Of a DNA stretch of 64,000 bases, positions 11,450 through 23,800 are shown one piece after another. Numbering within the stretch: the first letter of the stretch is position 1; each line of letters begins with the position of its first letter. The stretch spans positions 248,001 through 312,000 of the forward strand of contig VWZF01001867.1 in NCBI GenBank assembly GCA_013396755.1. Direction: 5' to 3'. The DNA comes from Sclerurus mexicanus. Lineage: Eukaryota; Chordata; Aves; Passeriformes; Furnariidae. A program made the translations under genes and the position numbers. The notes below the pieces were generated by a model that saw only the letters and a list, made by a program, of their open reading frames with translations, had not been told where the DNA came from and did no database searches.

Positions 11450-13127
11450 AATAAGTAGCGAAAAGAGCAGCGTGCGGGCATTGCGGTGCGGCCGGAGGGG
11501 CTCCACGTCGTGCCCTTGCCGCAGTATTAGCTGTAGGACACAGTTCGTATTTCCTACTGTAAATAAGGGTTTCCGAGGGGCTGAAAACCTGATGTGACTC
11601 CTGTCGGGGAGGAGCGGACACCTTGAAGCGAAGTCATTGGTGTGTGTTTCCGATGGAAAATGGGTTTTTCTGATAGGCTAGGACCAGTTTCATCTCTCTT
11701 TTACTCTGGGGAAAGTCGCTTTTACTACACGAATATGAAATCTGATGAACTGCAGAAAATCAAATAATGAGACTGCAGGACAACTTCTTTTAAAATCTGT
11801 TGACTTTGCTACATTTTAATCGCTATTAAATAAACTTTCCCTTAATCTGTAAAGGAGGTCACTTGTGAGATGGCAACACTTCTGTAATTATTACCCAAAC
11901 CCAGTATGGGGCAGCTCAAAGGACAACCATGCAGAACAAAAGATGTGATGACAACCCACCTTACACTCAGTGAACATTTAAAGGCTCAATTCTCCTTGTA
12001 AATGTCAGTCATTTCAGGAGACTCGCATTACCCCCGTGATTTACTTGGCTACATCAATTGGTCCATTTCATACTGGCAATCACTACTTTGTTACTGCACA
12101 AATAAACATCCATCGCTGAAGGCAGAGAAATAAACACATATTCATTGCATTTTTTTAAATAAAAGAAGTTGGCTTTTGGTGCTTATGCCTACCTGAAAAC
12201 AAAGAATTGTAGTACTACTGCAGGGATGTTTTTGGGCTACAAAGAAGGATGTCACAATGAGTAGAAATTATTTTACTTTCAATTGTGATTTTTAAATCAG
12301 TTTCTATAATGTGTACTAAATATATCTACTATATCTCAAGATATCTTTTAAAGAAGAGAAAAAAATTTAGGAAGTGACCTTTAAGCAACGTAAGGAATAC
12401 CTTAAGTTGCATTAGGCTTACTAATCACTTTTTGCATTCTCCATCCTCATTGTACATTGTAGTTTGTTATAGAATAGGCAAAATTTTGAGAATAAACTAG
12501 AAAAGGTACTAGTGAATACAAAATGCACTACGTTTCATGTGGAAATGCAGGCTGTAGAGTTCCAGAAAACTGTTGAGAAAAGCAAAATATATCAGGCCTT
12601 TTGAAAAGCAAAGAACCAATAACCCCATTGCCACTGACTTCATTGGAGTTCTCTATTAAGCAATTAGAACCCTCTCAACTCTTCCAACGTGTCCAGAAAT
12701 CATGTGGAGAACCTTAATGTGAAGTGACAGAGTCATCATCAATGGAAACATCTCAAACCCACCATGAGTATAGTCATCCAAGCACAAGCATTTGCTAGTT
12801 CATTTGTTTTTTCCTAAAGGAATTGAAAATAACTTTCCTAATTATGCCATCAAAAGATTCATTTGCCCACTTTGCATAACTTGATTATCATACTACCTAG
12901 GAGCTGAGGCTGAGGCTGGCTAACACTGCAAACAGTGATTCCTCTCCAGCAGGAGGGGAAGGCTCTTGGTCACACTATACATTTCTCCCACTCCACTCAG
13001 AGGCAGCTCTGAGATCACATCTGCAAATCATTCAGAAAAGTGACTTTGGTTCCATGTAAAATAATGTCTTACAACTGTCCAGTTCTTGAATTTATATGTG
13101 GTTAGTGTGATAAATGTTAAGTGATCT

Positions 13128-13139
13128 TATATATATATA
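13128..13139. repeat. (TA)n microsatellite
   Basis: Twelve bases of TA alternation. Confidence 0.85.
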
Positions 13140-14763
13140 CAGACCAGACAAAGGATAATCATAGGGTCAATGAAAAATGATACTGAGGGATAGATACTGG
13201 GTGATAGCAAACAGAACATTTGTTGAGCAGCTCATTTGTAGCTGTCTGCAGAAAGGAAAGGGAGGGTGAGAGTCTGCCCACGTGTTGGAGATAACAGCAG
13301 TATCAGCTATAAAAACTCTAGATGCACTAAAAGCAAACACAGCCTGAAGTCCAGATAATGTATATCTCTAAGTTTTTAGGAGAGGCACATCTGCAATCCT
13401 TTCACTGACATTTTCTAGAAGTACACAAGAGTCAGGAAGAGATTCCTGAAGATTAAGAAGTAGCAGATTTGAATCTCACATTTTCAAGGGGGCAAAGGAC
13501 AGGAAACTATAAACTAGCAAATGGAACATTGTTTGTAGATAAACTTGTACACTGTTTAAGTGATCTGGCTAAAGAACACCTGGAAAGGTTCACTCTGATT
13601 AAGAAAGCTAGAATGGTTTATAATTCATTATGTGGTTTGAGGTCTTTAGAGATATTACTGCCACTGGTGTTCTTTATAGGTATGATGACTGCTGTGAAAG
13701 ATACATTCATTTTTATAATAGTAATGTGAGTATGGTTAGTGTGAAGCAACAGCATATACCACAGGTTTTCAATGCTCCATCTGAAGTTCCTGTGGAGCTG
13801 CAAGAAAGGTTAAATGCTAGACAGAAGCCACTGATTTCACTGGTAGGAAAGAGGTTAAAAGCCAAAGACTATTAAAATACCTTTTTTCTATGGATTTTTT
13901 TAATTCTCCTTTTCTTAAGATTCAGTTTTCATGAACATTTGGCAACATTATATTAATTTTTTTTAAATAAGTATTTTACCCTTCACTTGGTGTATTTTAC
14001 AGCAATACAAAGAATCCTAGTATCTTGCAGTTATAACAAAATTGATTTCAGTGGCAAAGTCCACTGAGATGGCAACACATCCCCTTCCAACCAGAACTGA
14101 GAACTTGGGGCAGGGAGATGAATACATCTGCACCCCACACAGGCCTTCTGCAAAGCCAGTGGTGCACTTGGTGTTGCTTTCAAGAGTGCAGGGTAAAACA
14201 GAGCTGCACTGAGAGCAAGTGTTTTTCCACCTCTCCTGCTTGCTGAGGTGAGGTTTTCTTCCAGGCTTTGCCATCTCAGGCAGAGGTAGTGTTTCAGTGG
14301 GACTCTCTTCTTACAGACTTTTCCCCCTTCCTCCTGAGAGTTGTTCTCCAGCCGTTATTCAAGTAATACTGCATCAGGGAGCTGTCCCTTTCCACCCTTC
14401 TGTCAGGACATCAGTTTTGCTTTCTCCACCAACCTTGGCCCTTTGGAAACTGGAGGTTGAGACTGGATGCTGCTTGCAAAGCAGAGCTGTCAGGGCAGAC
14501 TACTCTGCTGGTGCATCACAGGTGCACATACAGGCAGGTTTTCTAGCCCGAAGAGATACTGTGTTTGAGGACCAAAGAGTAACTAGGATTTCTGGACACT
14601 TTCCGCCTTCTATCAATCTAATTAAACAGAGCTGGCTGCCAACAAAGAAGGAAAACAATTTATTACCACTGTGTATTGGAACCTACTGGAAAATTGCTTA
14701 CTGCTCAGCATTGTCATTAACTCAGCAATGGATTTTCATAAGGTTTCCATTTTCACAGGCTAA

Positions 14764-14831
14764 GGGCCAAATTCATCCCAGATGTAACTTCATTAGTGCC
14801 AATACAGCTACACTGAGAATAAATTTGGCCC
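14764..14831. mobile_element. Ancient palindromic (MITE-like) repeat, 68 bp
   Basis: The element starts GGGCCAAATT and ends with its exact reverse complement AATTTGGCCC. Inside these 10-bp termini the two arms go on matching at many positions (YATYC, then TGTARCT on each arm), so the whole 68 bp folds as an imperfect hairpin. Palindromic repeats with similar GGGCCAAATT termini are, from memory, widespread in reptile genomes and are thought to be old non-autonomous DNA transposons; this assignment is unverified. No target-site duplication is visible. It does not code for protein. Confidence 0.6.
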
Positions 14832-17800
14832 CATGATTTTAGAATCTCTGTGTGCAGGAATTCTACTATTTGTTTCTATTTGTGCCAAACATGAGAAGGC
14901 CAATCTCTTGGGGTCACCTAGCAGATCTTGCCTGACTGTTCTTCAGCAGACATTATTGAAAATTAAACAGTTCAAGGTTGGGTACCTTTCCCAACCAGGA
15001 GCTCCACAACCAGAGCACTTTTCCTGGTACAGCATGAGCCAGGAACAGAAGAAGGAGGCATGTAGCTGAGAGGAGTCTGTATGGCCCCACAGCTGTACCC
15101 CGCCATCTCTCCCTCAGGACTAACGCATGGCTAAAATCCAGGCTGATTGGGTGATATTTCACTTCAACCACTTCAAATGTGGTAACCATAGTTGTTTTAG
15201 GGGTAGAGAGATCAAATACGTGATCTTAGGAGAGCAAGAGGGATTAAGAAGTAGAAAGCAGAACTGTCATGAAGGCAGTGAAGAATATAGAGCACCAAAT
15301 GTTCCCAGAATTCTCCTTATTGATAATTTACTGTGTTAAATTTAAACAGTGTGTATTTCAGGCATTGTGTAAATGGTAGCAAACCTAATTTGTGTGCCCA
15401 GGCTAGCAAGGCTTTTTAAAAGTACACTGATGTCTCTAACACTGCACGCTAGCCTGAGTGTCCTCGGACTACTCAAAGTTTCATTCAATGCTTGCCAATG
15501 AAAAGTGCTGTTAACTTTTTATGAAGAGTTAAATTTCTGAAGCCAGAAACTCTACACTCAGTGCAGGCCTCAGGACATTCCACACCCTGTGTTCCTCCTA
15601 ATGGAAGTTTGAATGGCTTCTGTAAAAATACCATTGATCAGGTTTTTCCGTCCACAGCTCAGATGTGCCTCGACATCCTATTGTGCTTTGGTGTTACCAG
15701 TGATGAGGATAACTTTACACCTGTGTTTAGTCAATCCTCACATTGACAAGTGAAGCCGGAAAGTGTTTTCTCAATTTCTCTTCTGAGGCAGTTAAATGAT
15801 CTCCACACAGTCTTTTAATTTCAGTGCTACACTCGGATTAAAGACATCTATTCACTTCATTAGAGTTCTGCGTCACAGAATCCAGCTCAGATTTGGATTT
15901 AACTTCATTTCAAAATATTGACCGTTCCTTTTAAAAATTTTTTCTTTGACAGAGTTTGTACCAGAATAGATTGTTTTTATCTGCTTCATGAAGGGTTACA
16001 TTTCGCTCTGCTTGCTCATTTTTGTGTTACTACTCTAGGCCCTGCCTGAGTTTAAATGCCTAAAGCTAAGCAATTGGTTAAATATTTTGTGAGGTGAGAT
16101 CCTCAGACCTCACAGAACTACTGAAGAGACAAATAAGGGTTGTTTCTCTTTTAAAGAAAGGTGAATGAGTGATGCTGAGGGTGTTTAGTGTCATGGAATT
16201 TCTTATTCTTGGACAGGAACTTTCTGTGGTTAATTTTGAAGACTTTATGGAGGAAAAAGCAAAGAATTATGTAAGCAGAGAAAGTACATGTTTGGTTTGG
16301 ATCTGGGTTTTGGGTTTTTTGTGTTCTTAAATCAGACATCTGAAGCTGGAAATTTCAAGCAGTTTCTGGAGCGGCACAGAGGTCGCCATCTGCTCCCACT
16401 CCCTTGTAGTCTTGAATTCTTAACACATTTTCTCAAGCAGACTATCCCTCTTCCAGCTTTGCAGCAGGTTAAGGCAGGGAAAGGAACAGAGAATGGGGTG
16501 GGGCTAAGGCGCATGACATCCCCTCCAGGCAGTGACACCTTTCTTGAGGTAACTCTTTCCTGTGGAGGTAGGGCATAGACAGGACTAGTTCATCCTCTGA
16601 AGATTGCTTCTCCATGTTCAGGACAGCAGGGCAGTGGGCTGGAGGGTGGAGTAGCTGCCAATGTTTATTTTGCAAGGGAGAAAATAGTCATCTTTTCTCA
16701 TTTCCTTCTTGTAATGGCAGAGGTGGAACGCCCCAAGGGGTTGTTCAAGGTGTTTTAGCATCGGATGGCATCTGTATTGGCCCCAGTAAGTGCTTTACCC
16801 CTCTCTCCTAAACATGATCAAAAGACAACATCTTAGTGGGCATTTCTGGCTGTCCTCGCGTTCTGCACCAGAGGTGGTTTGGTTATGTCACACTTGATCC
16901 ATAATTTATAGGTTTTGCCCCATCCCCTCTTTTCCTTTTCTCTGGTGGTTTATTTTACTTTTTGTGTTTTTCTCAAATTGCCCTTGTTTAAAAGTTAAGA
17001 GGCTGTTTTTATATTAGTGTGTTTATATTTTCAGCATCTGTTTATTTTACTGCAGAACACTCAAAATGACCTCGCGAAAGAAGTAGCAACTTTTATAAAT
17101 ATAGCCATTACTTTAGTTATTCTGATATTTAACTTACAGTGTATTTTTATGTACCTCAAGAGATGCAAACAGAAAAAATTCCAGGCCACACTTAATGAAA
17201 TAAGTATTACTTTGTTTAACTGTATTATCAGCAAGAAAGTCTGGTCTTGGCTCACTGCAAGCTGACTTTTATATTCATCACCAGAGACTTTCAAAATTTC
17301 AGCCTACTTTTTCTCAGGTAATGACACTTCAATATCCTGGCTTTCACTAAGCATGTAGCAAGATATTTTTTTTTCCCTTTTGAACTTAGGGGATTTTAAT
17401 TACAGGAGAATTTTACTGAGAAGATGGCTCCTTTATGATTTGGATCCAGATTGCTGATCCTAACTTCCATGACTTCTGCAAAATATATCCCTCTGCCTAG
17501 ATGCTTTACCTAGGGTGGCTCTCACCCTTCAGCTCAGGCTGTGCTGGTGCAGCAAACACTCTCTGGGATGATGCCAGTGCATTTTCCCCTCTGTCCAAAG
17601 TACACTGAATCCAGCCCTAGTTTTGCAGTGGAGTTCAGTGAGTGAAGAACTAATTGACCTTCTAAGTTTATGAGTTTATAACGGAACAAAATACTTTGCA
17701 GCTTCTTATTCTAGTGTTCTCTTGATAGCGCTGGAAAAACGTGCAATGATACAGCAGTGGGCATTATGCACACTGCAACTCATGTCAGTAGTACAACTTC

Positions 17801-20800
17801 TCAGAGCAGCCACACACTTTGTTTCAATAGGGAAATAAAGAGAAATGCACATCTAGGAAAGAGCATTCAAGTAAAAGGATAAAATAAATATAAAATATTT
17901 ATTATTAAAATGTAATAAAAGGAAAACTGAAGCCCATGTTGAAGCATGCCAGCCAATTCCACATTCAGGGATCAATAATCAGCACACATTCATCTCTCCT
18001 GTCTATCTTTGGATCATACTGTTGCTAGGAAACCCAAACTCTTCTGATACTGCCCATAGGCTTCCTATGTCAAAGAGACAAAAAGCCTTGGCAGTGCTTT
18101 GCCCCAGCTGGGTCTGACCAGGCCTGTGGTCCCAGTAGCCCATGGTCTTGTTTCCCATCTTCTCCCTGGATCTCCAAAGCAGAATGCTGTCATGAAGGGC
18201 TACAGTTCTTTTCACAAACTTGTCTAAATCAGCTGTAAAGTTATCTATAAAATATTTATGTATTTTAAATAATAAAAAGGATCACTGATTTTTGGAGAAA
18301 AAAATGAAACCTGCTAAAGTATGAGTATGTCCAATTACATGCACAATCTATGCAGTGCTATGTTCTAGGGAAAAAAATCAGAATGGAAAGTTCTGAATTG
18401 TTTTGCAAGAGAAATGTCTAATAAAGAGGTCGGTTATTGAAACAACACATTCTTTTGGAAATGTAGTAATTAGATGACCAAACTATTAGATAAGCAATAA
18501 GTACTCAGGAAAAAATTTAACTACATAGGAAATTACAGTTTCTCCTTTATAGTCACAATATATGCTGAGGATTCATAGCTTATTCTGCAAGACATGAATC
18601 AATAACCTATAGGCTTTAAAATAGGTTTTTAACTAATGTTTTGTATTTAAACACAAAATAACATGAACACTGAATTTTTTAGGTTTACAAGGATGCCATT
18701 AAGACTGGCAGATGTGAAATTTAACACAGACAAACCACCTCCTGCAGAGATTGCATTTCATTTTATGGCATTCACCTGATAGCTTGCAATCCTCAGCCTG
18801 GAATTCTTTCAGCGGTATTAAAAAGCCAGCTCCTGAACCTGAGAGCCCCAAAACCCCACACATGTAAAATCACACCTGTAATCTCTCAGAGCTCCCTCAC
18901 TGTAGACCCTTAGGGTTTGAAAATGAAACAACTCTCAAGCCTTAAAAGTGAAATTCACTTCACCTGCATGAAATCTTAGTAATCAAACTTTTTATGGGTG
19001 CAGTATAGCAGAGAAAAGGGAGGAAAAGTTTGCACTCCAGAAGTGTGGGGTCAAGTCAGGAGGTCCTACACAGTCCTTCTTCCTTCTTCCCTCTCTTGCA
19101 GTTCCTCCTTTTTCTGGCCTGTTGACAGTATCAGAAGCTGCAATTCTTCAACACACACAAAATGCTGGGACTCTGGGAGCTGCAGAGCACCTACAACCAG
19201 GAGCTCTTTCTCCAGCCCACTGTCTTTACCGTCCCCCTGGGTTCCCATCCATCTTTACCTTGAAACTTTCTTGGTGTTAACTGCCTAATTAGTTGTATCG
19301 CTTAGGTCCTAATACAGAGATCTGGAAAGTTGGAAGAGCTTTTCCAATGTAATTAGAGATTTAAACTCAAGGTGGGTCCATTAAAAGAAGAAGGCTGATA
19401 TGAAGGAGTAAAATGACTGTGCCTGTAGAAAATATGGGACTGGTACTTGACAAAATTGTTGAGATTCACCAGCAAGGGTATGGTATAGAAATTGCAGCAA
19501 AGCCAAGCGAAAACTATCAATTATATGTGCATGAATCTGATTTCAGAGCATTCCCTAGATGAGACAGTGTTAGATAAGATTTGCAAAGGCTGCAATTGCT
19601 GGTGAAATCCTGCAGAAATAAATTCAGACCGGGAAGGATTGTACTGAATTGTCATTCTGATTTAGCAGGGTGGCAGTCCTGAATTGTTGTAGGCAATTGT
19701 GCTATGAAGAAAATATGAATGTAATCAGGGGATTAAACAAGATAGAAGTGGTTTTATAATAGTCTCTGATGAAAAGTGACATTAGGAAAGCAGTGTTATA
19801 CATACGCCAAAATTCAGGCCAAATTAAGCAACAATTTTCATTATGTGGAACAGCAAAATTGGCTGCTGGGAACAAAGTAACTGTAGATTTGTGCATGTTT
19901 GCTGGGAAAAAAAGAGTCTCTCCAACATTTCCTAGAGTATTATTCTTGCTTCTCTGAGGTGGCCTTACTTAAAGAAACTACAAGGGATTGTGTATACCCA
20001 GTCTGATTTTGCTACATGTGTTTTACTTGTCCTGGAAGTATTCGAACACAGCTGTAGGGCACAGGGCATGATTTTAAGTACTTCATAAAGAAACAGGCTT
20101 TTAAATACATCTCCTCATTTACATGACCCCCATATGACAGGTTCTTGGGGGAATGATATCTGAATTATAGAATGTCCAAGAAAACGGTTGTGGAGTCAGA
20201 CACTGATCACTGTTTAGCCCTTTAATGATAGAAAACATGAAAGCCGGTTCTGCAGACGGTGCCATGGGAGGGCTGTTTCCCTCTAATCCCTGACATTACT
20301 TTTTCAGATGTTTTGGCCTGGACAATGCACTTGCCAGGCGAGGAACTGGTATTGCTGGTGGTCCTTCTAGTTGTTCAACGGGGTAATGGCTGAAAGATGA
20401 GGAAGACAGTGGCATCTCTAAAGCCACAACAATTTAGTATGCACACCCTGGCACTGCCTGGGGTGAAAGCTGAGACTCTGACACAACAATATTTCAAGAT
20501 ATGTGCTTTGTTTGTGCACACTTGTGCTGAATTTTAACTGATATCCTGGGGACACTACCAAAGGAAACAATGGGTTTGAAGTCTCAGGGGAGTAATACCA
20601 AGTGTTGGATTGAGATTTTAGTGTTCTGAATTTGCATCTCTTTTTCCATGTCTTGTTTCCTTCTGTCATTTTTAACAAATGCTTAGACCCTGTGACAAAA
20701 TGCCTGGTGCCCAAGTTTCACTTCCACACAGGGTTAGCAGCTAACTTGGACACTTACATGACTTGGGATAATTTGGAGAAATGTTGGTGTGTTTTAAATA

Positions 20801-23800
20801 ACTAAGGATTACATTACAGAATTCTGCAACTGATGGTGCTCATCATCAATTACTTTACATATTTAAGTAAGAAAAAATACACAGTTCCCATGTAGAGAGG
20901 AATTAACTGAAATATTTTGTACCTAAATTATATTCTTTCAAAAACGAAATAGAAATATAGCTATCTGTGAAGGTAAAAGAGAGGTTCAAAATAATTTCTA
21001 AAAGTATCTTGCATGCTAAAATGTCAATAAAGTCAATGGCTACTTTTATTTTATGTTATCAATGAGATTTAAGCTAAAGTTTTCCCACCTGAAGGCTATG
21101 AAATAAGAGACTGTACAAAACCAGAGTACTGCTGCCTGCTCCAGACAGTACCAGAATCCTCAGCACCAAATACTAATTCTTGGACCAAAGACTCAGCAGT
21201 TACACATTTCAATTCTTCCCTGACAATAGTGTTGCAGAGAGAGAGCAGGGCACCTCCCTCATGGTTGTGCAGTTCTTGTCACCTGTATCTTATTAGAGGA
21301 AAAAGGTTCCAGCACTAGATACCAATATTTTAAGGAATGTAACAGACCTTTCCATCCAGACTTCCACTAGAGTGGAAGTATTTCCTGCTCTACATTCTCT
21401 GATACAGCCTGTGGTTCAGAGACAGTCCTGGGTAAAGACTGCATTTGTAATATTTTCTAGCTCTGTTCCCAGTGTAGAAAGTTCAACATCTAGCCTCCAG
21501 CCTAGATGATGGAGCAGTTGATGGTCAATCCATATGTCAATTCTTAGATATTTTCACAGATGACATTTTGAATGATTGGGGTTTTAGTGATGGTAGAGTG
21601 AGCTTTTTTCCTGATTTTTGTTTATTACACTTCCATCTCAAAGCCATTGCTGTTTTCCCAGTAAGTTGTTTTCTGCTTAGTCTTAGTGCATAGTTGGGAA
21701 ATAAAGATGTTATAATGCTTTAGCCCCAGCTATGGTGGTTTCATTTTCAGGAATTTCCATAAGAACGTACCCACTCTGATGGCCGCTGTTATCTCCAGAG
21801 AACAGCAATATCCCAAGCTGTTTTTCACTGCAGAACCTTATTGAAGGTTTTTAACCCTGGGAAGGATGCCTGTATGGCCCTTCACCCTTTTCCTTGCCTC
21901 ACGTGGCATCCTTCACCCCAGAGAGCCTCTTGAGCACACCACATGTGGGTTGTTGTGCAGAGCAAGGACCGGTGCATCCTTACCTTGACACACACCCAAA
22001 GAGGAGAGGTGAGTGTCTTGGCAGCACTGCTGTGCATCTGTCCATGGCAGCACTTAGGGCTCCATCCTGTCCCAGCGGGTCTGCCAGCTTGGATCACAGG
22101 CTGTCCTGACTGCTCAGGGCTCCCTTGAACACCAGCTGTATGGAGGTGCATATATGCCTTCAAATAGCTCGATTGCTTTTCAGGAACAACTTTTTTTATC
22201 CCTAATAGTGCTTTTGCAAGATTAAATAACTGTGAAATAGTAGTTTATATGATCCCCGTCTATAAAAGATGTTATCTGCCTGCTGAGCTTCCCTCCCCTG
22301 TCTGATAATGGGAGTCAAGTCCTTCAATTCATGGTGCTAAATTCACTGTAATTAATTATATCTCCGTTCCAGTGGTGTCTTTGTAATGTGTAATAATTGC
22401 GTGCTCTGCTTAGATGGATGTTCCTTCATTACTCTCACAGGCGTGCCTGGGCTGGGATATGAATAAACTCACAGAGGTCACTGAAGATTCAGCTTTACAT
22501 TGCAGCAAGGAATCAGATCACTACTTTTTGTTATATTTTTAGGAACTTAATTTTTTTTCATAGGCTAAGAAACATAAATTGCAACAGAAGACAATTTCAC
22601 ATATGATGCTGCTGTATGAAGTACACAATGCTTATACTTGATGAAATAGCAGGATTTCTGGGCTGGATCTTGAATGTGAAAGAGAAGTCTGGAAAACAGT
22701 TGTTAACATTTTAGAACTGAGTTATGAGCTCCTGAAAATCTGAGCTTTCCCTGAAGTTTGGCAGGACAGCATAGCCTTTTACTAATCTGGCTTGCAGGTG
22801 ATTCTGGGTTTATTAGGCTCAAACGCTATATTTTTTTTAACTTTTGAGTGGTGCAGTGCCTGTGTTTTGTAGTCCTGTAGCTATACTTCTTGAGATTTGT
22901 TTATTCAAAGAGATTTCTTTTTCAGTTTTGAAAACGTAACTTACATTTTTTTAAACGTGCTAAAAGTAGAATCTCAATATGATATTTAGGGGAGAAAATG
23001 CCATTTTAAAGGAGCTGTAAGAGAATTACAAGTTTAAATTTGTTTAGCCTCTCAAGGGATGTTTCAGCAGGCTTGTATATTTGCCAAGTATTCTCTACAT
23101 GAAAGACTCTACTGTTGCATCTTTTCTCTCCCGGTGTTGTGGGGAAACTGGGCATGAACCTGCTGCATTATGGAAACTGAACATTTTGAATATGGTGTTG
23201 TCCACTATCTAATCAAATATTCAGCCTGTCCTTATGGACGTAGCCTAAGTTGTTCAGGTACACATATTCCTGTTGGCCAAGAGACACTAGCAAGAACTAA
23301 ATAACAAAACTCCTTTGGGAAACATATCATGTGTGGAGGGCTGCAGAGAGATCAAAAACCAGCATTTTTCCAAGTCTCATACTACAACATTTGGGAGATA
23401 CTTGGATTAAAAATATGCTAAAGTGGTGTAGCCACCAAGGAACCAGGCCAGCAGGAAGATGAATTCTCTAAGTCTCCAAAAGTGATTCATGCATTGTTCA
23501 AACTGCACTTTGGAGGCCTGAGGCCCCTCTGGCAGGCTTGTGGGTGGGTGAAAGTGAGAGAACATGGTGAAACAAACAGTGAAGAGACAGCAGTGAAATG
23601 TAACACATTAAAGAAATGAAAAGTAACATAATGTTATATATTTCTTTTTTAAGAAGCATAGAAGTTGGCTATTTTTTCTTGGTATTCATATGGCACTGAT
23701 TACCTTGAAGAATGATGTAAAAGTGGGACACACTCTGCAGAATACACTATGAAACGTTTGTTTCTACCTACCTGGTCAGAACCTTTTCTCTCCATGCTCC

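Larger units (their letters stand above)
11080..11640. promoter_or_regulatory. CpG island, candidate promoter
   Basis: About 560 bases are far richer in GC and CpG than the AT-rich surroundings. A GC box (CCGCCCC, Sp1/KLF type on the minus strand) is at 11143-11149 and more GC-rich Sp-like sites lie near 11177. CpG islands of this kind in amniotes usually mark promoters. A good plus-strand splice donor, TCG|GTGAGTAAT, starts at 11444, which would fit a first exon read rightward. No coding start or protein can be assigned. A lncRNA promoter, an orphan island, or GC enrichment caused by the minisatellite inside it are alternatives. Confidence 0.6.

Noticed and set aside
10983..11621. Minus-strand frames of 146-212 codons rich in GHSADRAQRGH-like repeats
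   Set aside because: They come from translating the GC-rich minisatellite, whose 38-bp period gives open repeats in several frames. Frames on both strands are equally open.
14297..14836. 179-codon plus-strand frame
   Set aside because: No recognisable domain, and its end runs through the palindromic repeat at 14764-14831.
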